Assembly: GCA_903813345.2 (NCBI GenBank)
Contig: CAIIXF020000010.1
Coordinates: 21,151,181 to 21,215,180 of the forward strand
Length of the DNA: 64,000 bases
From: Owenia fusiformis
Lineage: Eukaryota > Annelida > Polychaeta > Sabellida > Oweniidae
Direction: 5' to 3'
Every line of letters begins with the position of its first letter. The first letter of the stretch is position 1. The notes under the pieces were generated by a model. The model ran no database searches. It was not told the origin of the DNA and was given only the letters and a program-made list of their open reading frames with translations. This document shows positions 11,901 through 23,379 of the stretch, piece after piece. The translations under genes were made by a program, and so were the position numbers.

Positions 11901-13300
11901 TAAACAAAACTGTACAGGCAAGATTTTGTTTTAGTTTAACTAGTTTTGTTTTTACAAGGCTCCCTATACACGGCAATCAACACGTTACGGCGATTGACGG
12001 TTACCTATATTACGCTTGATATTGAGGTTCCAATAGCTCACACCCCTCAACTAAATAATATATGGAATACAAAGCGTTAATGGGGACCGAGATTACAGGT
12101 ATGAACATTTGTTCATCTCTGGCCTTCGTTTATAGGTCATCACTTTCCTCTGGTAGCTGCACAACACTTTTTTATACGAACCATTATTCGTCTTATAGAT
12201 CTTTCATCCCATGCTGCCTGGCAAAACTGTACTTCCCTGTCGCATTTCATTCGCAAACAATGTAATTATTTTTCATCCACTTCCAATATTAGATCTTATC
12301 TTCATATTCTTTTGACTCACCTGACGAAATATTGTTCTTTTCAAACTCTTATATTCATTGAGTAAATCTCTGTGCTTCAAGTTCAATAGCATCGAACCTT
12401 GATCCATGAATGACGTTAGATAAATAAAAATATAAATGGTTTTGCTTGAATTGTTTAAAATAGTGGTATGTGGTAAAACATATTCCATTAAGCAACATGC
12501 GTATTGGCGTAATGTTAGTTCAGTTTTACGCCAAATACATGTAAATAGTCTCCCTTTGCCATGTAAACAGCAGCAATTCTTTTCAGATATGACCTAAATA
12601 CGCTTCAAATAGGGGTGTGGCATTTTGTAATCATCATAAAAACTTTTTAAGGTATTAAGAGAGTTTCTTTGGAGTATCTGCCATTACCATCCTCTTTTCC
12701 CAACTCAATATCCATCCTATCTTTGACTATGGCACCAATATTCTGGTCATATCCATAGGTACTTTGATATCCTGTGTTTAGTACAATTATAGTATTATAG
12801 AAAACTGTCGTGTTGCCTCTCTATCATTCTTGTGATGTTCAATCATCCAAACTATCAGTTTGAAGCTTCGAGTGGTTCTTACATTTGGCGTGTTCCGTGG
12901 GTAATACACATTTTATTGTTTGATTCCTTCACATATCACATAACCTTGTACATATGAAAATAGCTAACATGTCTCATGAAAATATCACAATCACAAAAAT
13001 GCTTTTTGGAAGACCCAAACGTCGATTTTTATCCTTCTTTTTCAAATCATTTCCGATTCTCAGACGATTTATATCTAAATTTTGGACGATTCACCAAAAT
13101 CGGAGCATAACGTACGTTTCACAACCTAGATGATGTTTGCAATATTACTAACATTGATTGGTCTACCATGTGTAGTGCTAAATAAAAGAATACTCGATCA
13201 ATCGCATTTCTTTTATTGACGTTGGAAATCACTAACCCTCATCCTGAGCTCTAACACGTGTTGCCAGGCATATTCCAAGAAGTACGTACAATGACAACAT
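5909..13300 (-). CDS. secreted VWA-domain protein with polyThr linker and Cys-rich tail, copy A (386 aa, six coding exons)
   Basis: Exons on the minus strand: 13300-13237, 10470-10307, 10070-9769, 9289-9129, 8504-8176, 6049-5909. All have GT donors, AG acceptors and compatible phases (1,0,2,1,0), giving 386 codons plus TGA. Exon 1 is a signal peptide (MLSLYVLLGICLA...RAQ). Exons 2-4 form one von Willebrand A domain: DTSCS (the DxSxS MIDAS motif), the MIDAS Thr in CKTHTHKAL, and VLVITDG are all intact, so metal-dependent ligand binding is plausible. Exon 5 has a Thr/Pro linker with 9-residue PPPTTTTTT repeats, then a module C-x12-C-x6-C-x6-CC-x-C containing GDKGSCQIFM. Exon 6 is a short tail CLCEKC...GLPTD. 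Exon 1 has its own 3' splice site, so a 5' UTR exon exists (see 13681). The nearest relative is copy B. The function is not established; an extracellular matrix, adhesive or defence role is inference. Confidence 0.88.
6423..7815. mobile_element. fold-back element whose arms are tandem 15-bp repeats
   Basis: Near 6425-6553 the + strand carries tandem copies of AACTCAACCCCAGTA and variants. At 7675-7815 the reverse complement (GGGGTTGAGTTTTACTGG and variants) is arrayed. The outer edges also match as inverted sequence: GGTCATCTCAACCCC against GGGGTTGAGATGACC. The whole is about 1.4 kb with about 130-bp arms inside intron 5 of VWA copy A. No transposase frame was seen. Confidence 0.75.
6788..7170. 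repeat. nested palindromes inside the fold-back element
   Basis: One inverted pair is TCCTATGATTTATGAGTGAT (about 6790) against ATCACGAGTAAATCATAG (about 6862-6880). A second is TTTTATTCCATAGTTA (about 6885) against TAACTATGGAATAAAA (about 7154). They suggest an older small element nested within the larger one. Confidence 0.6.
8334..8425. repeat. 27-bp coding minisatellite in exon 5 of copy A
   Basis: About four near-identical 27-bp units encode PPPTTTTTT on the minus strand. They account for the longer linker in copy A compared with copies B and C. Confidence 0.85.
11291..11512. repeat. three tandem copies of a roughly 80-bp unit
   Basis: Each unit begins ACTAAGCCTCCCTARTATTT and continues through CAGCAAGAATGCTAAAAACT and CATTTCTAAA. 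Unit starts are near 11293, 11371 and 11451. They lie in intron 1 of VWA copy A, between exon 2 (10470) and exon 1 (13237). No function seen. Confidence 0.9.
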
Positions 13301-13680
13301 CCTATACTTTTAGCCTGAAATTAAATGAATACTCATCCTTACATTGACACACATAAAATGGGCACACAACCATCAGAAAACTCAATTTCTGAAATTAAAA
13401 AAAATTACAAAGAAATATCAGAACTGGCTTTCTTTACAAAATGATTGATCTAGCCATTGCATTGCGTGGTTTATTTTGTTTGAGTGTAAGCAGCTTTTGT
13501 GTTAAAGTTTTTCATCCTTCTGTACTCTGTTCTGTACAAAATTAGATATCCCCAACCAATGCGCTTGGTGCAATTTTTCTAAGTTTTGAGCTTTCCACAG
13601 GAATCAATAGACAATAGTAGGAATGTTAGTATAACGTTCTCGATTTTATTCAAAATAAAAATAGATTTGAAATCACTTAC

Positions 13681-14000
13681 ATGGGCCCCAGCAGTTCCTT
13701 TGATATTCCTTTTGTCAAGTAGTGTAAAGCTCTAAACAGAAAGAAATTGAATTATACTAACTAGACAGATATATGAATTTTGAATAAATACATCAGTTCA
13801 CAAATAAATTACTTACTTATTTACTTAATGTATGCAGTTCTGTTTTAATGACGCAATACATGGTTAACATTTCTCATAAAGTACCTTAATATGCAAATTG
13901 CTTGAGTATATCCAAGCAATGGACTGTATATTATTCAACACAGTTGACAGAGGCGTGCCAACAGTGCCATAAATTCTTAAGTAAGTATTGTAACAGATAA
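13681..14000 (-). promoter_or_regulatory. putative 5' UTR exon and promoter region of copy A
   Basis: On the minus strand, ACTGCTGGGGCCCAT is followed by GTAAGTG, a good splice donor ending at 13681. Copy B has the matching ACTACTGGGACGTAT followed by GTAAGTA, ending at 31578. Upstream, about 300 bp of 13.7-14.0 kb resembles 31.6-31.9 kb (shared GTTTTAATGAYGCAAT and TATATCCAAGCRATGG on the + strand). The conserved block therefore probably holds the non-coding first exon and core promoter. The transcription start and the 5' edge of the exon cannot be fixed. Confidence 0.5.
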
Positions 14001-14841
14001 ATGGCGTACATGAGTAATATATTTAAAGGAGAAACTCATATCTTATGTTACAATAGGATATGAATATACCGTGAAAAATTAGTGACTGAAAAGGGGTACA
14101 TATTTTTTTTTAAATACTGTTTGGAAAACAACCTCCCTTAACATTTTGCATATATATCGACTGTCATCTAATGCTAGTTACCTGGGAACTGTGATACCTT
14201 TAATGTCATTAAATGACCCATAATACTGTACACTACTAAGACATCTTGGAAAATGTCATATTCGTGTGATTAGTAAAAACGTTTAAAAATTGAAAATGAT
14301 ATAAGGATGGGAACAATTAAATATTATTAACTTTTGTTCATCAATGCATTGTATTTGAGAATGCTTCTTGTTCAACTGTGTTAAAGGATTTAGTAGGGTG
14401 TCTACAATTTGGACGTCATTTTCAGTTCAATTTCAGATTATCTCGAACATGAAAGCGATATTTCTATAATTTATAATATTGATGAACAAGCAATTGTATC
14501 ATATCTAAGCAGCAGACACTGACATTCACTCACTGTATCCGTATATTTTGCATGTACGGTACAAGTACTTTTCAATTTTCCATTCACATGTAGTAAGTGA
14601 CTATTTTTCTTGAATGCTGGGGACGCAGTATAAAAACGACAATTCCAAAATAAATAGGTCGAGGACAGGTTTAATGCACACTGCGTCGCTATAGAATGAA
14701 TTGCACTACTATTTTCACAATTTTATTGATATTCGTTGTCAACTACACATACTGTAATATAAGTTATTTAATAATTTGAAGTGCAATACAGGAAATATTC
14801 TGCTCGAGAAATTCCGTATTGGAACGAGACGAAGTCGAAGT

Positions 14842-14976
14842 TGACAGGAACCTTTGTCTCCTTCTTCAAGAAATCCATAAATACATAATGTACCCTCAAC
14901 CTCAACAATTTGTGTTGTAGTTGGTGGTGGTGTTGTCGTAGTTGTTGTTGTAGTAGCGGTAATGGTTGTTGTAATA
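14842..14976 (-). pseudogene. exon-5 fragment of a VWA family gene
   Basis: The minus strand reads a Thr-rich run, then TTTQIVEVEGTLCIYGFLEE and GDKGSCQ, matching the first two thirds of exon 5 of copies A and B. The match stops abruptly at GSCQ, and unrelated sequence follows with no remaining cysteines. Other exons are absent nearby. The piece lies between inverted repeats TGCAATACAG at about 14782 and 15013, which hints at capture by a small element. Confidence 0.85.
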
Positions 14977-15117
14977 CAGAATGTCTCTAGCGAAATATAT
15001 TCTGTATTGCATTTAAATCATTCAATAACTTATGATTTTCTGTTTCGTAGAAGTGTTTTGTAGAGTACGCAAAAAAATCGAATTATTTTATGTTCCTACA
15101 ATATTTAAGAAAGGAGC

Positions 15118-15775
15118 ACGTGGGTTATCGCAAACAATTTCAGACGATTATAACCCGAATTATGAATATTATTCTGATTATGAACACAGATGTATCTTTA
15201 AGACCAATTCATTATCTCCAACAAAAGAATGCTAAGTGATATTAAAGGGGCAATGAAACAATAAACGTACTCTTACAAATATGCTGACCTAATTTTCACC
15301 AAAAATGCAACCTTTTGTTGTTATGTTGAATGTATAATTAGAATGTGCTTTGAGACATGTTCATTTTCCTAAAAGGAAATCAAAAGATACTGAATTTGGG
15401 TGATCAAAACGAGCTGAAACCAATGGATAGCATGCGTTGTTTCAATGGAGAAATCATAAAGGGAACACTTATCTTAGAGGAATTCAGTTTCCCTTTCAAG
15501 AACTTATTAATTCAACTACATAAAGAAAAGTAATGCATTAAACATTGTAAAAATAATGATTGCATTTTTTGGTGAAAATGAGGGCAATCATCTTTGAAAA
15601 AGCATGTCTATGGGTTGATTGCAAGCTAAATATATCATAGACTGATTTACTTTATTATCATTGTATACACTTTCCTTTGAGATCATGAATTGATCTAAAA
15701 GATATACCTGTCTTCATGGTCATAATCCAAGACATAATCGTCTGAAATTGTTTGCGATAACCTAAGTGGCCTTTT
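15118..15775. repeat. inverted pair of coding-like segments
   Basis: The + strand at about 15118-15190 reads RGLSQTISDDYNPNYEYY. The minus strand at about 15775-15711 reads RLSQTISDDYVLDYDHEDR and then a possible splice donor GTATAT. The nucleotide match GGTTATCGCAAACAATTTCA is nearly exact. The protein is unrecognised. These may be relic exons or arms of an element. Confidence 0.5.
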
Positions 15776-15839
15776 GCCAGTAGAGGAGAATCGTCTTTGA
15801 CCATGTAATTACTGCGATTGAATTATCAGAGTTTGTTTT

Positions 15840-17870
15840 CAAAATAATTTATCGAGATAAATTGTATTAATTAAGCTGACAGAACGTCCAATGTAGGAAA
15901 GTGTGTTCATCATCAATTTGTGCTAGCATTAAATGGATATGAATGTACACTGTATACCTTTTAAAGTTGAAATTGGTAATATCATTTTTTGGAGGCTCAT
16001 AGGTCGCATTTACAAATTAATCACAATTGCAATTTCAATTTCAAACCATGTCAACCATGATAATATATCTCTTCGTAAAGTGTCTATAGTCGCAAACCTG
16101 TTTGTTAATCATAATATTCCACGAACTTTAATTACTTAGGCTAGGTTGCTAGGTAACCATGACGTATTGTAATTCCGGAAAATAGCAAAACGATAGCAAA
16201 GATGATTATTAAATGTATATTACAAATAATACTTATTACAACACGCGCAAAATCTACCCTCATTGATTAAAGAGAGTAGAAACAGTTATAAAACCAAAAT
16301 ATACCTCCCTTTTAATAAATTGGGTTGCTAAGTAACCATGACGTAATGTATTTCCGAAAAGTAGATGAAATGAGAGCATATAGACATACATTATAAGCAA
16401 TACTAATTACAGATCCCACGAAACCCACTCCCATTGGTTAAAGATAATTGAAACAGTAATAAAAAAAAATTGCCACCTCCCCTTTAATACATGTATGTTG
16501 ACTATACCCGTGTGATCGCAGCTAGTAAAGATAAAAAGCTTGAAATGAGAACATTATACAAGACAGTATTCAAATGAAAGTTTGGTGAAAAACGCAATTG
16601 ATATCAAAGTTAACAAAAACTATGAACTATCAATTTAAAATAAAAATTTGCTAAGGTCTATCATCGAAAATATATCGGGAACACAATAAAAATGGTTAAT
16701 AGTTTGATAAAGGATACAAAATCCAAACGACACATTTGATAACAAAGAGCGGGTTTTTTAGATTATGAAAATTGTGAAAAAATCAAAGACAGAGGACTTG
16801 GCAGGACCAAATGGACATGGAACTAAAATCAAGAATGACCCATGGTAATTCTGATAACAAAATGATGTCTAAGTAACTGATATTATTCAAACTGGATCGC
16901 ATTTACGTTTAATTAAGTGCATCATAGTAGATAATGTATAATTCATAGCGATGTATAGTTATGGACATATAATATTTTGTTTACTATGATGGCGCGTTCT
17001 CGGAAAAGAAAGAAGGTATGTTCTAAGAAGTGTGTATTAAACATATATAGTGTTTCATATATTTCCGAAATGATGCTTTATTATAATATTGTTTTTCTTT
17101 TCAATCTTGCTGAATTTTTGATAACCCTGTTTTTATGACGTGCACGGGTCTGGGGGCCATTCGATAGATACTGGCTAATGTCACCTTTAAGTGGTAAACC
17201 CCACCTCTTTAAAAAGTTAATAACCATGTGTTTATGTATCATTCTGATTCATTTTTTATATGCACTTCAGTTACAATATTTTTCCAAGAAAAGTTCGATG
17301 TGATAACCAATATTTTAAAGTTAAATATACCCCGACATCGTCAACTACATTGTAAGACATAACACTTCACCCTTGCATGGTTCTTTGGATAACTCTTGAA
17401 ATAATAATCGAGATCCCACTAAAAGTTCACATTTAGTGCAATAGAACATGTACAATTTGATTTCTTAAACGGACGCTTTTAATATTTTCAAAATTGTGTG
17501 GAGTTTTGAAGGTGAATTGGACGAGCCATAAGTTTACCTTTGTTTAACATTCTAGGTCTGATTTGAAAATAAGATTAACCGCTCAATATTTTCCTGGCGA
17601 AATTTACAAAACAATTATCGGTTCGTGGATTTTACAAGTCATCTAAAAACAAGAGCTGATTTACCAAATGTAACGCATCCATTTTTAGCTCAAATTACAT
17701 GCATATCATTTTTACTAACGCCTCAAGTGGATTTCCTGTAAGTTTTTCAAAATTCAAAAACCTTTAAGAAATAATGTCCTTGAGATCTTGTAATTCTGTG
17801 AATTGTATCATGATTGAAAGAAGATAAAGTATTTTTACCTCACGTGGTGAGCTATCGTAATCACCCACTT
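15840..17870. other. intergenic stretch, no gene seen
   Basis: AT-rich sequence with no convincing coding exon. Two segments near 16140 and 16320 share TTGCTARGTAACCATGACGTA, which is probably a small dispersed repeat. Confidence 0.4.
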
Positions 17871-17872
17871 GT

Positions 17873-17885
17873 CCGTCTGTCTGTA

Positions 17886-17917
<32 letters not shown>
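17873..17917. repeat. (GTCT)n microsatellite
   Basis: About ten tetranucleotide GTCT units in the + orientation. Confidence 0.95.
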
Positions 17918-19690
17918 AACAATAGTGGCACATTTTAAAACCTCTGTCGATAGGATTTCCGTTCTAAGTTATTTCTGTTCAACATCAATATAGAAAACTC
18001 CCCTATGACTCCTGGTTATTATTTTTTACTTTATTTATTATTTCCTAATGAAAGATGCAAGTATACAAATAACACAATACAATACTGGCAGCAGCAACAG
18101 GTTGTGTAACACTTACATTGATGTATCGCAAAAAGCTCGCGCACGCATTGTTACACATTTTGTGGCGTAATCCAGAGGATCCTCGCTTTTAACATGGTAG
18201 AATGTGACGTTTTTGAGAAAAATGTACACAAATGAAAATCCTTTCGTCCTCCACATATACCTCTCTATCTCAAAACATTTTAGACGAATAACTCTGATAT
18301 CATCTATATATTGTTAATGGGCTAGGAGCATCATAAAATACGAATCAATTGATATTTTAGGTGAAATAAATATACGTGTTGCTGTGCTTGAAAATAGGCG
18401 AATGGCGTAAATTAGCCCTATTTTGATGAATTTTGAAAACCTTTCGTCCTCCACTTTTCCACATACAATAGAAAACACATACTTTTGCGAACAAAATCAA
18501 CTATTTATTAATAAACTAGAGTTTAGGAGCAAAATAATCATGTATGATTTATTAAAAATTGATCTCGTATTTTTTGTTTAATGTACACCTGAAAAGTTGA
18601 AGGAACAAAAAAATGAGCAGAAAAGGTCGCTGTCAACAGATTCTATTTTTCAAACTCTATGACGTCACAATATGGGACGCTTACTAAAATTCATCCTTTG
18701 AAATAAAACTTCTATCTACCTTTATCAAGACGAAAAATAAGTATAATAGTCATATATTGTTTGAGTTATGAGCGTTTAAAGACGAAAAATAATTCAAAAT
18801 GTAACGTGTCAACAGGGAATATTTGCCAGATGTTTTGGTAAAAAACTCTTTTTTAAAAAAGAACGCGCAAGAATTGTGAACGGAGTGTAGTTGATCTAAA
18901 AACTTCATCGAAACAGCTTTAAAATGATATACAACTTTAATTAGAATATTATTTTTGAATCCGGGGAATCAAAGTTACATTCACGCGATACCCCTAAAAA
19001 ACAAATGCGCCACCTTTTTGCGACACGTCATTGTTCTAATCAATATTTCACAGTTAAATAAAAACTCAAAGTTTAGATGGTCTCCTTTTTATATTTGCCA
19101 GTAATAACATTACGTGCCACTGAAATAACTAAATCAATTTTTGACCATTTGTCCCTATTAATTTTTCTGTTGCACAAAGATCAATATTTTTGTTTAATTT
19201 ATCTTGACAATACTTTGTCACCAATTCCCAAACCTGTTTAATACGTGGTCACTCAACAAAGCAATGTTAGTATGTGTCTCTTAATTTACATTTTTTCACA
19301 TTTGTTATCATCCTTTTCATCTTATACAGCAGTTCATTTGTTGTGGGTATATTTTATATATTATCTTATAGTAAAGGGACCTACTTCTTGGCTCTTTCAG
19401 ACATTAAACTGTTCTAAATAACAATTTCATATCTATGTTACACTCTTCTCTCCATTTTTAGGAATGTTAGGTAGTTCTGTTTGATTTTCAATTATTATAC
19501 TTTTATAATCTTTTAATTTTGCTGTAATTCTGCGAAAAATATATCCTTTTTTAATTTTAGCCATTTTGGTCAACATTGATTTGTCCATTTGTCTCTCAGT
19601 CAGTCAACAATAGAAACACGTTTTAAAACCTGGGTCAATAAGATTCCTGTTGTAAATCATTTTGGTTCCTCTTTAATACAGAAGTCCCTC
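17910..19690. repeat. pair of dispersed repeat segments flanking a LINE relic
   Basis: The segment at about 17914-18005 (GTCAACAATAGTGGCACATT, then TTTTAAAACCTCTGTCGATA) matches about 19606-19690 (GTCAACAATAGAAACACGTT, then TTTTAAAACCTGGGTCAATA) in the same orientation. Confidence 0.6.
19000..19560 (-). mobile_element. LINE retrotransposon relic, C-terminal region
   Basis: The minus strand reads NELLYKMKRMITNVKKCKLR, DTY-stop-HCFVE-stop-PRIKQVWELVTKY. The spacing resembles the Cys/His region that follows the reverse transcriptase in L1-like elements (C...DT..H.F.EC..IK..W). Stops break the frame and no catalytic core was found here. Confidence 0.5.
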
Positions 19691-20414
19691 CTGTCAGTCG
19701 AGGTTCAAAAGCTTGGCTATTTTCAAAGTGGCTATCGCGGAAAATTGAGGAAAATTCAGTAGCTTTATAACTGATTACAAGCGTCCTGCATTGTAAAAGA
19801 ATTTGCAAAAATTTATATCTGCCTTTTAGCTCATTTTTCGTGTCTGCCATTTTAGCTATCATTCAATTTTCTCCTTCCGCGCAATAGTTCCAACAAGATG
19901 TTGCCACACCCCACACCTCAAATGAGTCCATTCGATGGCTTCAGGCTCACTATGGTGTCATTTTGTCATGCATTCAGTCTTGTTTTTCTTCTCTGAAAAA
20001 ATGAAGAATGTAGGTATAATACTTTCCGAGAAATTTGATGATTCAAATTAGATATGATGTCGTAAGAATGAAATTTGATAAAATAAAGTAAGAGGTCAAA
20101 ACTTTTTGGACAACAGTTGTACGATGCCACCATTGATTCCGAGTGTATTCAAAAACAAGGTAGTAATATTTAATCGGGTTATTCGCCCTAATTATACATC
20201 ACTGTGTTATCCAGGTGCTGCATAGAAAAAATCTCAAATCCCAAAATATGGCAAATATTCCGTTGCAATGATTAGCGGAATAACAATAGAGGTAAAGGCG
20301 CTCTGTGGGATGAAGACATTAATAATACAATAGACTGTAATAAGTAAAATAAGTATTTGACCAAATCATTAATGATATTGACACATTCAATGATAAATAC
20401 TGCTACTATGGCGG

Positions 20415-22697
20415 ATGGAAAAAAACGTAATGCAGACTGTTAAACCTGATGTTGAGATAAATGCTGACAATACAAGTATAGAAGACACAGAAAACGTAAC
20501 GCAGACTGGTAAAGGTGATGTTGAGAGAAATGCTGACAATACAAGTATAGAAGACACAGAAAACGTAACGCAGACTGGTAAAGGTGATGTTGAGAGAAAT
20601 GCTGACAATACAAGTATAGATGACACAGAAATCGTAACGAGTACTTTCAAAAGGATTGGAAGCACAGGCATGGTAATTGAACTGATTCAAAATATTGGCA
20701 TTGTTCCCGTTGATGAGCCAAATATTGAGAGAGCAACAGAAGACATGATAACTGAACATACTCAAAATGATGAACACATTGTGAACGATAGGATGACCAT
20801 TGAAGAATTGATATCGGATACTGACCAAACTAAAAATTACGACATGATTCCTGATGCCTGGCAATTCAAATATAATTCACTAAAGAAACAATTATCAAAA
20901 TTTGCGCTGATCACCTCCATTCAGAGTCTTCTGCAGGTCCGCAATGCTAAATCTGTGCTCGTTAGAATGATTTGGTTCCTCATAACCCTGTTTGTTAGTA
21001 GCCTCGCCATCAACGGAGTCCATGACATCACCCAGAAGTACCTCAATTATCCCAGTGAAGATATACTGTATAGTAAGGAAGAATCGGTAACATTTCCATC
21101 GATTACAATATGTGGTGTAAGACCTGTTGTTTTCACAGAAAAGCATCTAGCTGATCAGAGAAGATCTTTCTACACAGTACACACAGTAGATACCGAAAGT
21201 GCTTGGATATACCACGATTACCGTCTAAAAATGTTGGAATCTCGAGCTTTTTCAGATGAAAAGGAAAAGGATCAGGAACGCATTAATGCTGTTTTGCGAC
21301 GAATAGTTTCCAAGGAAAGATATATAGAAAACATTCACCAATGGAACGACATTCGATTCAGAACGTATGACGAACTCATTTTAGAATGCCGCTTTAATGG
21401 AAAACCGTGTGGCAAAAGGGATTTTAAACAAGTAATGTTTGGACGCTATGGTAATTGTTTTACGTTCCAAACAAATTCCACCAATGACATGTATCGTGTA
21501 AGTGAAACTGGGCCAGATTTTGGTTTGAACCTAATTCTTTTCACAAACAGCTATTCACCTCTAGATGAATTTAGAAATAATGATATATTTAAACGCTTTC
21601 CTACTCCAACGACTACTATGGAAGAGGCATCAGTTCTCGCTGAATTCAACAGTGACTTTTCGGCTGCAAGTGATGGAATTAGATTGTCTATTCATGCTCC
21701 CGGGACCATGCCTGACCCTGAAAAAGATGGAATTGACTTGTCCATGGGGACATTTAGTGCTGTTGGTCTCTCACAGGATGAACGTACTTTGTTGGGACCC
21801 CCACATGGACATTGCACAAATGAAAAATTCAACAAACACTCAACCTACACGTATACTGAGAACATGTGCCTCAAGCAATGTCAGCAGAGGGAGACAATAA
21901 AAAGATGTAAGTGCATAAACCCAAAACTCCCTATCCCATCAGATATCGAGACACCTCACGAAATGGAATACTGCGGATCCATAATGAGAGAACAACGCAA
22001 GGAGGACTGGGTATATGCATACTTTAATGTAGAAATGCAGTTTGATTGGAAATTATTCAATGAAAACTTTAGGCTGTATAAGTGTGAAAAGGATGTGGCA
22101 GAACAGATTTCTCTAGGTGGTGACAAATGTGGTTGTAAGCGAGAATGTAAAAGCACGGTGTACAGTTACTTACAACACTCAATTCCATGGCCAGGTGAAA
22201 AATATTATAAGGGTCTCAAACGAAGGAACTTCATATCATTCATGTGAAACCATCCAGAGGTAGGTCGATTCCTTAACAAGACGTATTGGTCAGTGATTGG
22301 AGTAGATGGTCTAAATGTTTGTGAGGTGAGTCAAAACTTGTTTTCAAATTCATCTGAAATTTATCAAACGGCCGTTCAAAATGGTGAAAATCCATATCTC
22401 ACCTGTCTGGATTACTCCATATATGTCAGGTTCTATAGAACTCCTTATATAAACTGGTATCCATTTATCAACAAATTCATTGAAACAAACTTCTTGAAAG
22501 TCAACGTATTTTACAGTTCTCTAAATGTGAACAGGATTGCCGCAGAGCCTAGTTACCCATTCAATAAATGGTTATCTGATTTCGGGGGTATCATCGGGAT
22601 GAATATGGGTATGTCACTTGTATCTCTTGTAGAATTGGGATACCTAATGGCATCCATTGTCTTCGTTCTTTACTGCAAACGTAAGAGGGACAAGTAG
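20415..22697 (+). pseudogene. DEG/ENaC/ASIC-type sodium channel, single exon, one in-frame TGA
   Basis: Trimeric plasma-membrane cation channel subunit with two membrane segments. The frame runs from ATG 20415 to TAG 22697 (760 positions), broken only by TGA at 22245-22247. An N-terminal repeat region (residues 4-72) precedes TM1 at about 183-203. The family motif FPSITICGVRP starts at residue 227. A cysteine-rich extracellular domain follows (HGHC, CLKQCQQ, CKCINP, CGCKREC). The pore segment is at about 719-745, with SDFGGIIGMNMGMSLVSLVE; GMS at 732-734 lies where the G/SxS selectivity filter sits. The His-Gly gating motif usually found before TM1 is absent: TSIQS occupies that place. The TGA removes about 150 residues including TM2, so it is a recent pseudogene, a null allele, a base error or a readthrough case. 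Single-exon copies of this family are not rare in molluscs (general knowledge). Confidence 0.88.
20424..20630 (+). repeat. three 69-bp units encoding a 23-residue repeat
   Basis: Units start at 20424, 20493 and 20562. The second and third are almost identical in DNA (NVTQTGKGDVERNADNTSI plus E/D-DTE), and the first is more diverged. They lie in the cytoplasmic N-terminus of the channel. Confidence 0.95.
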
Positions 22698-22739
22698 ACA
22701 CTACTTAAATAGTTGATATTTCTTGATCAGACACAGGGG

Positions 22740-22873
22740 CATATTTAGAGGTTATGTCACTATGACGTGAAATATGCCTGAGTTCTCCCAATATAGGCCG
22801 ACCTTGGGAGGCTCTATATTTGGGCAAGAACGAAGGCATATTTCACGTCATAGTGACATAACCTCTAAATATG
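22740..22873. repeat. near-perfect palindrome 3' of the channel gene
   Basis: The left arm CATATTTAGAGGTTATGTCA continues CTATGACGTGAAATATGCC. The right arm from about 22835 is its exact reverse complement. The arms are about 39 bp, and the loop of roughly 55 bp is itself partly self-complementary. It is probably a small palindromic MITE and would form a hairpin in the 3' UTR if transcribed. Confidence 0.9.
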
Positions 22874-23379
22874 TCGTAAACAGCTTTGCTAAAAGAACAA
22901 GTGCAGCATGGTTAACACAATTGTACCTGATCCGAGAGACAAGGTCTACAAACAAACGTTAGTATAAAAACAATGTATACATTTATTATATCACTGTCAT
23001 ATTCCTCACCCTCTGATTGGTTCATGTCCTACACGTGACTTAAAATAACGAGCGATATTCAACGGAAGTCACGTGACTTAATTTTCAAAAACTTCTTTCA
23101 ATTTTGTTTGCAAACATATCTGCCTATAAAATATGACATCATAAATCTAGCCAATACCCTAGTTTCCTTGGCTCATAAATAGAGGTCAGGATTTATTGGA
23201 AAGGTCTATTGTTTTGTTTTTCAATGTACTTTGAATGTCAAAATATTTAGGAGTGGTACTTGTATTGTTAGGCATCATTTGTTTGAAGATATTTATATTT
23301 ATTCGTTTCTGTTGCTTATCCAGTACATCTTTCTCACATTTGATACCTGCATCTTATTTTTAATTAGAAAATACCTCAC

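Noticed and set aside
20387-20864. Two minus-strand frames with repeated hydrophobic units
   Set aside because: Antisense of the 69-bp coding repeat of the channel gene.
22248-22697. Separate downstream gene starting at ATG 22293
   Set aside because: It continues the channel frame exactly and supplies the missing TM2/pore region, so it is the same gene after the TGA.
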